DNA of 64,000 bases from Actinomycetales bacterium (GTDB lineage: Bacteria > Actinomycetota > Actinomycetes > Actinomycetales > Cellulomonadaceae). Below, one piece after another: positions 16,443 to 24,571 of this stretch. The translations under genes and the position numbers were made by a program. Position 1 is the first letter of the stretch; the number at the start of each line of letters is the position of its first letter. Under the pieces are notes generated by a model, which did no database searches, was not told where the DNA came from, and saw only the letters and a program-made list of their open reading frames with translations. The stretch covers positions 25,672 to 89,671 of the forward strand of contig JAHLLI010000022.1 in NCBI GenBank assembly GCA_020444245.1, given 5' to 3'.

Positions 16443-16654
16443 CACACCGACCCTCGGTTGGCCCTATGCGCCGCGACCCGGCACCGAGTCGAGCAGTACT
16501 TGGCGTCCTGGCGTGCCACCACTTGCGTGCCGCATCGCTGGCAGGTGATCACCGAACCTCGCCGCCGCATGCGCTCAAGGCGGATCTGACGTGCCCACCG
16601 CGTGAGTTCGCTCTCGCTGGCGCTGGCGATCTCGTCGTACACGTAACGGATCAT
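16442..16654 (-). CDS. Small zinc-ribbon protein upstream of Dam
   Basis: A 70-residue protein with an N-terminal helix (MIRYVYDEIASASESELTRW) and a C-terminal CQRCG...YCSTRCR knuckle pair, a likely zinc ribbon followed by a basic AAHR tail. I do not recognise a named family; similar cysteine arrangements are common in small DNA-binding proteins. ATG 16654 is used; the frame stays open to a GTG at 16687, which is possible. It is translationally coupled to the methylase and may assist it or regulate it. Confidence 0.55.
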   Translation of the reverse strand: MIRYVYDEIASASESELTRWARQIRLERMRRRGSVITCQRCGTQVVARQDAKYCSTRCRVAAHRANRGSV

Positions 16655-16754
16655 AACCGTAACGCAAGCATCTTCACCGGCCGCCACGCTTGGCAGGTTG
16701 CTGTTGGGACTCCGCGTTCGGGGATCGCTGGCCCGCCCGGTGACCCGCGCCCGG

Positions 16755-17012
16755 CTAGCCGCGAAGTCCGTTCGCGAATGCGACGAGAGCCTCAGCTCGG
16801 ATCTTCGCCGAGCGGCCGATGTGGACGACCGGGATTTGGTCGGCGGCGATGAGGTTGTACATCTGGCTGCGCGAGACCCCGATGCGGTGGGCAGCCTCCG
16901 GGATGGAGAGCAGTAGCCGGTCGTCGGGTGTCACGGTTACGTCCAGCACGTGCTCGATCCTCGGCTGACGCGGCGAGGGGATCGCGACGCGAACGGTCGT
17001 CGGGACGCTCAT
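16755..17012 (-). CDS. Excisionase/MerR-like helix-turn-helix protein
   Basis: An 85-residue protein with a C-terminal HTH_17 domain: LSIPEAAHRIGVSRSQMYNL for the helix-turn-helix, then IPVVHIGRSAKIRAEALVAF, the standard wing of Xis-like proteins. The ATG at 17012 is favoured by GGAGG five bases before it. In integrative elements such proteins commonly serve as recombination directionality factors or as regulators. Its position close to the tRNA end of the element fits an excisionase, but no integrase is present in the window to pair with it. Confidence 0.75.
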   Translation of the reverse strand: MSVPTTVRVAIPSPRQPRIEHVLDVTVTPDDRLLLSIPEAAHRIGVSRSQMYNLIAADQIPVVHIGRSAKIRAEALVAFANGLRG

Positions 17013-17158
17013 GGGGACCTCCGTGGACTGAGTCGGAGTGACAGCGTGCCGAGCGCCGGTTGCCACCGGTCTTGCCGCGGCCCCGGGGGCGCCGAGGAGC
17101 CGCGCTGGGTGTCACCGCGGCGGGCGTAGTCATAGATGCTGCCTACCGGGCGCGACGG

Positions 17159-17650
17159 TCAATCCGACTTGCGCGCCGCCCACCCAGCGCGCGCCGCGCG
17201 GTCAGCATCCGTCATCGCCGCGGACACCCTCACGTCCTCGTCCGCGGGGAAGTAGCCACGCCGCCGCCGTTCGAGCAACCCGATGTACCACCACGGCGGC
17301 GGCCAGCTGGACTTCGCCCGGTTGTGGTGGCGGCACAGAGCCTGTCCGTTGCTCACGATCGTGGCCCCACCCCGCGACCAGGGGTACACGTGGTCGACCT
17401 CGACGGCGTCCTGGTTGCAGCGCCCCCACACCAGGAATGAAGTCGCCTCGCACCGGCCGCCCGCGCGCTCCACGACTCGGCGGCGCGCCGCGAACTTGAA
17501 GCTTCGCCACGGGTCTCGGCCCTGGCGGCCAGGACCACGCCCGGGCATCGGGAACCGGAGGACCGTGAGGAACGCCGCGATGCCGACGAGCAGCGGGAGG
17601 AACGGCCGCAGTCCGTCGAAGACGGCGCCCAGGAGCGTGACCCAGTTCAC
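17159..17650 (-). CDS. HNH endonuclease with N-terminal membrane segment
   Basis: A 163-residue protein. One hydrophobic segment near the N-terminus (LRPFLPLLVGIAAFLTVLRF) precedes a compact HNH domain: the first Cys pair in RCEATSFLVWGRCN, VDHVYPWSRGGATIVSNGQA containing the catalytic Asp-His and the Asn, and LCRHHNRAKSSW. An HNH domain behind a membrane anchor is uncommon. It starts at a GTG with the lipoprotein gene directly upstream (16 bases between). Function in the element is unknown; DNA processing or defence are possible. Confidence 0.78.
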   Translation of the reverse strand: MNWVTLLGAVFDGLRPFLPLLVGIAAFLTVLRFPMPGRGPGRQGRDPWRSFKFAARRRVVERAGGRCEATSFLVWGRCNQDAVEVDHVYPWSRGGATIVSNGQALCRHHNRAKSSWPPPWWYIGLLERRRRGYFPADEDVRVSAAMTDADRAARAGWAARKSD

Positions 17651-17666
17651 TGCGAGCCCAGTCCAG

Positions 17667-18689
17667 TCAGCCGGTGACGTGCGCCATCGGCGCGGGTGGG
17701 TCGCCCAGCGCGTACTCGGCGCACTCGCCGGTCGCGATGGAGTTCGCGACCGCGTACGCCTCGTCGACGTTTGCGTTGAGGTGGTCGATGTAGCCGTTGG
17801 CGGTCGCGATCGCGTCGTCGATCTCGGCCTCCGCAGCGGCGGCCGCCGCCTCGACGCCGACGAGCTCCGGGAGGCCGTCAGCCTGGAGGGTCCCGACGTA
17901 GGAGTTGAGGGAGACGATCGCCTTGCGGCCGTCCTCGATGTCGGACAGCAGGCCGTCCAGGTCGTAGGCGAAACTCGAGTTCACGGTGTACTCGAGCGTG
18001 CCCGTGATGTCGTACGCCACGGTGCCCGACAGGTTGTAGCAGCTGTAGCCATCGGACATCGCACCCAGGGCGGCGTCCGCCTTACCCTGCGCCAGGTCGC
18101 TGTCCGCCTCGGCGACGTCGGCGGCGAGGTCTTCTAGCGAGTCATCGAGCGAGAAGTCCAGCACCGCGGCGAGGGCGCGCTGGGCGTCCTCCTGCGTCTT
18201 GGCGTCAGCCGCGGCCGCCGATGCTGCGGCCTGCTGCTGGGCGTGCGCGGCGTTGCTCGAGTCGGCACGAGCGCCGAGCGTGCCGATCAGCTGGTTCCAC
18301 TTCTCGAGTGAGCCGGCCCGGCAGGTGCCGGCCTGCACCGAGCCGTCCGACTGCGGAACGTTGAGGGTCAGCGTGTCGCCGTTGACCGACCCGGACACCG
18401 GCTGCGAGCCGAACAGCACGTTGATGGCCAGCGTGATCGCGGACCCGTCGCGCGTGCCGGTCAGCGTCGCGCTGTCCGACGACACTGCCGCGTTGCCGGC
18501 AGACCCGGCGAGCTCGGCGTAGGTGTACGAGCCGCTCAACTGCCCGTCCAGGTCGTTCCACTGCAACAGGGACGCGTTGTCGGACCCGGGGCAGATGAAC
18601 GTCGCTTGGCCGTTGCCGGACGAGCCGGCACATCCGGCCGTTGCGAGGGCAGCGCACAGCAGAACCGCGCCGGCCGTGATGCGCTTCAC
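17667..18689 (-). CDS. Secreted lipoprotein of unknown function
   Basis: A 340-residue protein with a lipoprotein signal peptide (MKRITAGAVLLCAALATAGC, lipidated Cys at residue 20). The N-terminal half is beta-rich with SGSYTYAELAGSAGNAAVSS and SVNGDTLTLNVPQSDGSVQA, which looks like a small barrel or sandwich. The C-terminal half is alanine-rich and helical, with a likely coiled coil (AHAQQQAAASAAAADAKTQ) and later YDLDGLLSDIEDGRKAIVSL. It is anchored outside the cell membrane and probably acts in surface exclusion or mating contact, but that is only inferred from position in the element. Confidence 0.7.
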   Translation of the reverse strand: MKRITAGAVLLCAALATAGCAGSSGNGQATFICPGSDNASLLQWNDLDGQLSGSYTYAELAGSAGNAAVSSDSATLTGTRDGSAITLAINVLFGSQPVSGSVNGDTLTLNVPQSDGSVQAGTCRAGSLEKWNQLIGTLGARADSSNAAHAQQQAAASAAAADAKTQEDAQRALAAVLDFSLDDSLEDLAADVAEADSDLAQGKADAALGAMSDGYSCYNLSGTVAYDITGTLEYTVNSSFAYDLDGLLSDIEDGRKAIVSLNSYVGTLQADGLPELVGVEAAAAAAEAEIDDAIATANGYIDHLNANVDEAYAVANSIATGECAEYALGDPPAPMAHVTG

Positions 18690-18962
18690 GGTGCTGCCCC
18701 CTCATCTCGCCTGACGAAGGTATCGGCAGTGCGGTTCGCGGGCCTGAGCGTCCGAGGCCAGTGATCTGGCAGCGGCGGCAGGTGCGGGCATGCCTCTTGC
18801 CATGGCGCTCCGAGCCGCGCCCTTCGGAGCGATGAGCGCTTGCCACCAGGCTGACCGTACTGCCGGGCCAAGGCGTTGACCTGCTCTTCCGTCCGCGGCA
18901 AGACCGACGGCAACCCCACGCGCGGAGCGTGGCCAGTGTCCATTACGACGCCGGAGGCCACG

Positions 18963-19814
18963 ATGACCGAGCTCGACGACGACGCGCGGGAAGCGCGTAC
19001 GCGCATCACTCTGCGCGACCACGACCAGCTGCGCCGGACGCTGAGGCGCGTCGCGACCGAGGGCTGGAACGGCGAGCTCGGCGTGGTCCTGATGGACTTC
19101 GCCCGCCACGACGTGGTCCGCCCGATGGTGATCGCGATGGGGGTACGGGGCGCCGCCGCGGGAGACGCCGAGGCCGCAGCGTGGGCGGCCGCGTGGGAGG
19201 TGTTGCGGGACCCCCGCCTGCTCGATGCCGGCGAGCCCTGGGGCGTCGTTCGGGCGGCGGCGCGGCATGCGATCTTCGGCGAGCTCATCGCCGCTCGCTA
19301 CGCCTGCGGCGCGCGCCGCGGGTGGCGCATCTGGGCCCAGGCGCGGAAGACGGGACGGAGCCCCGAGGTCGAGCCGGCCGGCGACCTGCTGACACTGCTC
19401 GAGGACCAGGTCGCGGCCGACCCGACGTACGAGCTGCTCGACGAGGTGCTCCCGCCGGTCCGGCGCAGGCTGATCGGCCTGGGCTGGAGCCGTGAGGTGC
19501 TCGATGCCGTGATCGACGCGATCGTGGATGGTCGCCTGGGGGTCGAGCCGGACGGCGCATGCGCTGGCTGGCGGCCCCTGTCGGCACACCTCGACCTGCC
19601 GCCGTGGCAGGTCCGACGGCTCACCCTCGCGCTGCTCGGCGGTCCCTGCTGGCCGGGCCTCCTGCAGCGGGTGATCCGCGACGGCGTGACGGCACTCGAC
19701 AGCGCGGATTGCCTCGCGGCCCTGCGGACGACGGTGGTGCGCCGGATGCGCTCGCCGGAGTCCGAGGCGCCGGCCGCGCTCGAGCGCGAGCAGGCCCGGA
19801 GCGAGGCCGCGTAA
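18963..19814 (+). CDS. Hypothetical helical protein, first gene of the Tad region
   Basis: A 283-residue cytoplasmic protein. ATG 18963 is supported by a GGAGG just upstream. The region VVRPMVIAMGVRGAAAGDAE, then AAAWEVLRDPRLLDAGEPWG and VVRAAARHAIFGELIAARYA recalls sigma-factor region 2 helices, and LSAHLDLPPWQVRRLTLALL could be a helix-turn-helix. The similarity is weak, so a sigma-like regulator of the pilus genes is a guess. No secretion signal or enzymatic motif is seen. A 334-base gap separates it from the pilus operon. Confidence 0.6.
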   Translation: MTELDDDAREARTRITLRDHDQLRRTLRRVATEGWNGELGVVLMDFARHDVVRPMVIAMGVRGAAAGDAEAAAWAAAWEVLRDPRLLDAGEPWGVVRAAARHAIFGELIAARYACGARRGWRIWAQARKTGRSPEVEPAGDLLTLLEDQVAADPTYELLDEVLPPVRRRLIGLGWSREVLDAVIDAIVDGRLGVEPDGACAGWRPLSAHLDLPPWQVRRLTLALLGGPCWPGLLQRVIRDGVTALDSADCLAALRTTVVRRMRSPESEAPAALEREQARSEAA

Positions 19815-20148
19815 CGCTGCGGTGGCGAGACTCACGTGTATGCCCGGGGCCGTCGCGTCTTCGGCGCGACCCCGGATCCGAGTAGGCATGAGGGTCCTGC
19901 GCGCGTCCACAGACTTCTGGCCCGCCGGTTGTCCACAGCGTTCGCGTCCCGGTCGCCCAGCGGCTCGAGGATGTGCGTCCACTGCCGGAGTGACGACTGC
20001 GACGAGGGAACAGGACGGGCCGCTGCGCGCTCGTCCGCGATCTTGGGCTTCCCTCTCGCGCGTCAAGGGTGTCCAATGGTCCGGTCACCGCCGCCGTGAC
20101 TCGCTCCGGCGGTGGCCGTACGGTCCGCTCGAGACTGGGGGGTCTCGG
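19815..20148 (+). other. Intergenic region before the Tad operon
   Basis: No gene is supported here. It holds three structures. A GC-rich imperfect hairpin at about 19843-19876 may end the upstream transcript. An 8-pair stem, CACCGCCG (20086-20093) with CGGCGGTG (20107-20114), comes next. The third is the small hairpin over the ribosome binding site described separately. TTGTCCACA at 19929-19937 matches the actinobacterial DnaA box, but it is alone. The main promoter of the pilus genes is probably in this stretch, although no clear -35/-10 pair stands out. Confidence 0.45.
20130..20147 (+). promoter_or_regulatory. Hairpin presenting the ribosome binding site of the first pilus-operon gene
   Basis: CGAGAC (20130-20135) and GTCTCG (20142-20147) form a six-pair stem whose loop is TGGGGG, the only ribosome-binding-like sequence before the ATG at 20149. 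The stem directly touches the start codon, so opening or protein binding could control translation. Confidence 0.4.
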
Positions 20149-20733
20149 ATGGCGACGACGGCGTTGCAGCGGCGAACGGCCGCGGGGTCCCTGTTGCTCG
20201 CTCTGAGCCTCGCCGCCTGCACCCCGGGGGAGCCTGAGCCCACCACCCCGACGGCGGCCATGACGAGCTCGTCGCCAGCCAGCACCACGCCGGCGACGCC
20301 GACGAAGGACCCCGACCTCGCGGCGGCCGAGGCGGCAATCCTCGAGGCGTATCGCGGCTACTGGGCGGCGAAGGTTGCGTCGTACGCGGACCCGACCCGG
20401 CCGCAGGACCCGAACCTGGCGGTCTACGCCGACGACACCGCTCTCACGGACGCGCAGTCGACGATCTTCACCCTCCGCGACAGCGGCATCGCGATCCCGG
20501 GCGAGCCGGTGCTCGACCCGGTCGTCTCGGACATCGTTCTCGGCGACGCGCCCACCGCTGTGATCACCGACTGCGTGGACTCGACGAACTGGCAACCGAT
20601 CTACGTCGCAACGAAGGAGAGCGCCGCCGCACCGGGCCAGGCGATGCGCGTGGTGGCGGAAGCGACGGCCTTCGTCACGGAGGGCCAGTGGCGCATCCGC
20701 ACCTTCGTCATCCAGCGGGACCGGACGTGCTGA
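20149..20733 (+). CDS. Secreted lipoprotein, first gene of the pilus operon
   Basis: A 194-residue protein with a lipoprotein signal (LLLALSLAACTPG, Cys about residue 25), a Thr/Pro/Ser-rich spacer, then a compact C-terminal domain (AAEAAILEAYRGYWAAKVAS, AVITDCVDSTNWQPI, QWRIRTFVIQRDRTC). The latter looks like an NTF2/cystatin-like fold seen in many small actinobacterial lipoproteins, though this is inference. It overlaps the next gene by seven bases (GTGCTGA), so the two are coupled. It is probably part of the outer face of the pilus or mating complex. Confidence 0.72.
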   Translation: MATTALQRRTAAGSLLLALSLAACTPGEPEPTTPTAAMTSSSPASTTPATPTKDPDLAAAEAAILEAYRGYWAAKVASYADPTRPQDPNLAVYADDTALTDAQSTIFTLRDSGIAIPGEPVLDPVVSDIVLGDAPTAVITDCVDSTNWQPIYVATKESAAAPGQAMRVVAEATAFVTEGQWRIRTFVIQRDRTC

Positions 20734-21650
20734 GGAGCGCGGCACTCGGTGTGCTGGCCGTCGTGTGCCTGCTCGTTGGCGCTGCACCGGCTGCTGCGGA
20801 CTCCGACGTCACCTGCCCGGTCGACCTGCCGAACTGTCTCGTGACGGTTCACACACCAAGCTCCCCGGGTACGGGGTCCGGCGAGAGCGTGGCACGCCCG
20901 GTCTCGAACACGGGGGAGCGGATCTGCTGGCTGCCCTACGCGGGCGAGGCGGTGCCCTGTCATGACCCGGCTTGGGGCTGGTTCAGCGACGCCGATGCCT
21001 GCTACTACCTCCTGCGCGATCCACAGCCGCCGGCGACCGAGGCAGTCTGGGGAGGGCACTTCCCCGACGGCGCCGTCTATCTCGTCACGTGCCTCGACCC
21101 GCTGCACGCTCCCGGCACCAACGGCGGGTGGACCTGGCTTCCGTCCCCGCCGCCCGGCTACGGCGGCATCTCGGTCACGCCCGGCGAGCTCGCCCAGCGT
21201 GCGGTCCAGCAGATGGCTCTGACCGGCCCCGCGATCGGCGCGACCATCACGGATGGCGAGCTCGGCATCGTCGGTGTCCCGGTCTGGCTGTGGACCGCGG
21301 TCACGCCGACCACGTGGGGTCCGAACTCGGCGACCGCGAGCGTGCCGGGCCTGTCTGTCACCGCGACCGCCCAGGCGACGCGGATCGACTGGGACATGGG
21401 CGACGGGTCCGTCGTCAGCTGCGCGAACCCTGGCACGCCGTACCGGACCGGCGAGGTCCACTCTCCGACGTGCGAGCACACGTACGCCCAGCCGTCGCTC
21501 GAGCAGCCCGGTGAGGCCTACACCGTCGTCGGTACGACGACGTGGGAGGTGTCGTGGTCGGGCGGCGGCACATCCGGCACGTTGACCGTGACCCGCGCGG
21601 CGCAGACGTCCGTGCGCATCGGCGAGCTGCAGGTGCTCGTCACCGGCTGA
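20727..21650 (+). CDS. Secreted protein with PKD-like C-terminal domain
   Basis: A 307-residue protein with a Sec signal peptide (VLRSAALGVLAVVCLLVGAA, cut after APAAA). The middle has disulfide-capable Cys pairs (VTCPVDLPNCLVTV, ERICWLPYAGEAVPC). The C-terminal part shows a PKD-like signature: ATRIDWDMGDGSVVSCANPG and later CEHTYAQPS, then a YTVVGTTTWEVSWSGGG strand. Equivalent genes are usual near SAF and TadA genes in actinobacterial elements. A surface or adhesive role is likely. GTG 20727 overlaps the previous stop. Confidence 0.68.
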   Translation: MLRSAALGVLAVVCLLVGAAPAAADSDVTCPVDLPNCLVTVHTPSSPGTGSGESVARPVSNTGERICWLPYAGEAVPCHDPAWGWFSDADACYYLLRDPQPPATEAVWGGHFPDGAVYLVTCLDPLHAPGTNGGWTWLPSPPPGYGGISVTPGELAQRAVQQMALTGPAIGATITDGELGIVGVPVWLWTAVTPTTWGPNSATASVPGLSVTATAQATRIDWDMGDGSVVSCANPGTPYRTGEVHSPTCEHTYAQPSLEQPGEAYTVVGTTTWEVSWSGGGTSGTLTVTRAAQTSVRIGELQVLVTG

Positions 21651-21687
21651 ACCGGCGCCCTTCGGGGCCGAGCGTCAGGGAGCACCC

Positions 21688-22380
21688 ATGGCGACGAACC
21701 TCCTCAGCACCAAGCGCAAGGCCGAGCCGGCCGGCGAGCCCGTGCGAACCCGGCTGCAGACGGTTCCACCCACGCGGCAGCGCAGGCGGGCGGGTCTGGT
21801 CGCGGCGGCACTCCTGCTGGCCCTGCTCGGTGCGATGGCGGTCACGACGATCGGCGCGCGGCTCAGCGATCGGCAGGACGTCCTGGTCCTGCTCCGTGAC
21901 GTGCCGTACGGAGCGGTGGTCTCGGCCGGGGACATCCGGACCACGGCGGTCGCCGTCGAACCGGGAGTCGACGTGATCTCCGGCGGCGACCGCAGCGCGG
22001 TGATCGGTCGGGTCGCCGGCGCGGATCTCGCCGCGGGCACTCTCCTCAGCGCCGGGCTGCTCCGCGACGCGGCGCCGCCTGAGCCTGGCGACGTCCTCGT
22101 CCCGATCGCCGTCCCGCGCGACCGCCTGCCGGCGGGCGGGCTCGTGGGCGGCGACCGACTCGACGTCGTCGACGCCCCGACATCGGCAGCACTCGCGAAC
22201 ACGCCGGCACCGGTCCCGCGTACCTTCACCGTCGAGGTTGTGCGGCTTGGCGAGCCGGATGCCAACGGGGTCTCCATGCTCGACGTGGTCGTCGCCGAGG
22301 GCGACGGTCGCGCTCTCGCCGCCCTTGCTGCGACCGGCGACTTCGCCCTCGTGCTCCTCCCGACGGAGCCAGCGCCGTGA
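21688..22380 (+). CDS. SAF domain protein (CpaB/RcpC-like)
   Basis: A 230-residue protein with one N-terminal membrane segment (AGLVAAALLLALLGAMAVTT) and a SAF domain next to it (VLVLLRDVPYGAVVSAGDIR, then AGADLAAGTLLSAGLL). It is expected on the outer side of the membrane, where CpaB/RcpC proteins assist Tad pilus assembly, by analogy. The next gene starts inside its stop codon (GTGA), so the pilus genes are translated in a chain from here on. Confidence 0.8.
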   Translation: MATNLLSTKRKAEPAGEPVRTRLQTVPPTRQRRRAGLVAAALLLALLGAMAVTTIGARLSDRQDVLVLLRDVPYGAVVSAGDIRTTAVAVEPGVDVISGGDRSAVIGRVAGADLAAGTLLSAGLLRDAAPPEPGDVLVPIAVPRDRLPAGGLVGGDRLDVVDAPTSAALANTPAPVPRTFTVEVVRLGEPDANGVSMLDVVVAEGDGRALAALAATGDFALVLLPTEPAP

Positions 22381-23147
22381 GCCTCGTGTCGGTGTGCTCG
22401 GTGGCGGCAAGCCCCGGGGTGACAACCACCGCGCTCGCGATCGGCTGGTGCTGGCCGACCGTCACCGGGCGCGGAGTCGTCATCGTCGACGCAGATCCCT
22501 CCGGGTCAGGGTTCCTGCCCGGCTACCTGCGCGGCGCCAACCCACCCTCGGGCGGCGTCCTCCGGCTTGCCGCCGGGCCGGGTGAGCTGACGGCGGAGGT
22601 CGTGCTGGAACACTGCATCGCGCTGGGTGGCGAGCAGGACAGGCTCCTCCTCCTCGGCGTCACCGCAGCTCTCGAGGCGCGGGCGCTCAGCCGGATCTGG
22701 CAGACGTTGGTCGGGCTCATCCCGGACTTCGACACGCTCGGCATCGACGTCCTGGTCGACGTCGGCAGGATCGAGCACGTCCTCGAACCGACGGTCCTAC
22801 TCGAGCAAGCGGGCGCCGCCGTTCTCGCGACACGCTCGACGCTCGCCGGCGTCATGACCGGACTCGCCGGGCTCGACCGGCTGCGCAGGCTGCGCGGACC
22901 GGTGCGATCGACCTCCGCACTGCTCGTCGGAGAGGGGCGCCCCTACAGCGCCGCGGACGTGCGGCGTGAGCTGGGTGTGCCGACGCTCCCGGTGCTCACA
23001 TGGGATCCGCGCGCTGCAGCCCGCATTGAGGCCGGCGAGGACCTTCGGCGGGGGGCACTCGCGCGCTCCGCGTTGCTGCGCTCGGCCACCGCTGCCGTCG
23101 ACGCGGTGCGGCCCGCTGCGCTCGACCTCGCGGGAGGTGGGCGATGA
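22377..23147 (+). CDS. TadZ/CpaE-like ParA-type protein with degenerate Walker A
   Basis: A 256-residue MinD/ParA-fold protein. The N-terminus SLVSVCSVAASPGVTTTALA is in the place of the deviant Walker A (KGGxGKT), but both lysines are missing, so it probably does not hydrolyse ATP in the usual way. The VVIVDADPSGSGFLP segment keeps the aspartate of the A' box. This resembles TadZ/CpaE proteins that position the Tad machine; here it would be a localisation factor without a normal ATPase. The GTG start overlaps the SAF gene stop, and its end overlaps the TadA start by four bases. Confidence 0.72.
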   Translation: MSLVSVCSVAASPGVTTTALAIGWCWPTVTGRGVVIVDADPSGSGFLPGYLRGANPPSGGVLRLAAGPGELTAEVVLEHCIALGGEQDRLLLLGVTAALEARALSRIWQTLVGLIPDFDTLGIDVLVDVGRIEHVLEPTVLLEQAGAAVLATRSTLAGVMTGLAGLDRLRRLRGPVRSTSALLVGEGRPYSAADVRRELGVPTLPVLTWDPRAAARIEAGEDLRRGALARSALLRSATAAVDAVRPAALDLAGGGR

Positions 23148-24571
23148 CCGACGACAAGCCCCCTCGCGTTGGGGCGGGGCCCGCCGATCCCGCCCAACCG
23201 GGCAGCGACCTCGACCTCGTCGATCCGGCCCTGGTCGCGCGGGTTCGACGTGCGGTCGCGCCTCAGCTGGCCGCGCGCCTCGCGGGCTCAGCACCGCTGG
23301 ACGAGTGGGCCCGCCGCGAGCTCGCGCGGTCCCTGATCGTGAAGGAGATCGCTTCTCGCGAGCACGACCAGCTGCGTGCCGGTGCTACCCCTCTGAGTGA
23401 CGACTCCCGGCGAGCCGTCGCCCAGGCGGTGCTCGCCGCGCTCTTCGGCCTCGGCCGTCTCCAGCCGCTGGTGGACGACCCGGACGTCGAGAACATCGAG
23501 GTCGACGGCTGCGATCACGTCTGGGTCTCCTACTCCGACGGCCGAGACCTTCCCGGCCCGCCGGCCGCAGGCTCCGACACCGAGCTCATCGAGATGCTCC
23601 AGCTGCTCGCCGCGCGCAGCGGGAACGCCGAGCGTTCCTTCACCCCGGCGCATCCTGCCCTCCACCTGCGTTTGCCCGACGGGTCGCGTCTGGCGGCTGT
23701 CGCATGGCTCACGCCCCGGCCGCATCTGGTCATCCGCCGGCACAGGATCAACGACGTCGACCTCGAAGACCTGGTCGCGATGGGCACCGTCGACTCGGTC
23801 CTGGCGGCCTTCCTTCGTGCGGCCATTCGGGCGGGGCGCAACGTGGTGGTGAGCGGGCTTCAGAATGCGGGCAAGACGACCTTGATCCGCGCACTCGCCA
23901 ACGAGTTCGGCCCGATGGAGCGTTTCGCCACCATCGAGAAGGAGTACGAGCTCCACCTCCACGACCTACCCGAGCGGCATCCGCGCATCGTTGCGATGGA
24001 GGCCCGGGAGGGAAGTTCCGAGGTTGATGCGGCCGGCGCGCACGCCGGGGAGATCACGTTGGCGAGCCTGGTGAACGACGCGCTTCGCTTCAACCTGCGC
24101 CGGATCATCGTGGGGGAGGTGCGCGGCCCGGAGATCATCCCGATGCTCGAGGCGATGTCCACGGGTGACGGCTCCCTGTGCACGCTCCACGCTCGCACCG
24201 CCGATCACGCGATCGACCGGATCGTCACCCTGTCCCTCGTCTGGGGTCAGGCGCAGATGAGCGAGGGCTTTGCCTACCGGCTCATCGCCGGCGCGGTCGA
24301 CCTGATCGTCCACATCACACTGCGGGACGACTCGGCACAGGGCGGGCCGAAGCATCGGTACGTCTCGACGGTGCTCGAGGTGGGGCTGCTCGGCGAGCGT
24401 GGGCGACCGGTGGTGACCACGGTGTTCGCGCCCGGCCCGGACGGGCGGGCGGTGCCGACGCATCGGCCCGAGGGCATGGACGACTTCGTCCGCGCCGGCT
24501 TCGATCCGCGGTTGTTCGAGCACCGCAACGGCACGTGGACCCATCCCCTCCCACCGAGGCCCACACCGTGA
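23144..24571 (+). CDS. tadA: TadA/CpaF secretion ATPase
   Basis: It is the motor ATPase of the Tad pilus (type II/IV secretion ATPase family), 475 residues. The N-terminal domain leads to LFGLGRLQPLVDDPDVENIE, the family's usual block. Walker A is GLQNAGKTTLIRAL (about residues 238-250), and the Walker B-like RRIIVGEVRGPEIIPMLEAM is near 320, followed by the His box TLHARTADHAIDR. All are intact, so it should be active. It acts on the cytoplasmic side with the TadB and TadC genes next in line. Confidence 0.9.
   Translation: MTDDKPPRVGAGPADPAQPGSDLDLVDPALVARVRRAVAPQLAARLAGSAPLDEWARRELARSLIVKEIASREHDQLRAGATPLSDDSRRAVAQAVLAALFGLGRLQPLVDDPDVENIEVDGCDHVWVSYSDGRDLPGPPAAGSDTELIEMLQLLAARSGNAERSFTPAHPALHLRLPDGSRLAAVAWLTPRPHLVIRRHRINDVDLEDLVAMGTVDSVLAAFLRAAIRAGRNVVVSGLQNAGKTTLIRALANEFGPMERFATIEKEYELHLHDLPERHPRIVAMEAREGSSEVDAAGAHAGEITLASLVNDALRFNLRRIIVGEVRGPEIIPMLEAMSTGDGSLCTLHARTADHAIDRIVTLSLVWGQAQMSEGFAYRLIAGAVDLIVHITLRDDSAQGGPKHRYVSTVLEVGLLGERGRPVVTTVFAPGPDGRAVPTHRPEGMDDFVRAGFDPRLFEHRNGTWTHPLPPRPTP

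Noticed and set aside
18963..19814. Annotation as an ECF sigma factor.
   Set aside because: Resemblance to sigma region 2 is limited to spacing of hydrophobic residues; key motifs cannot be confirmed, so it was left as hypothetical.
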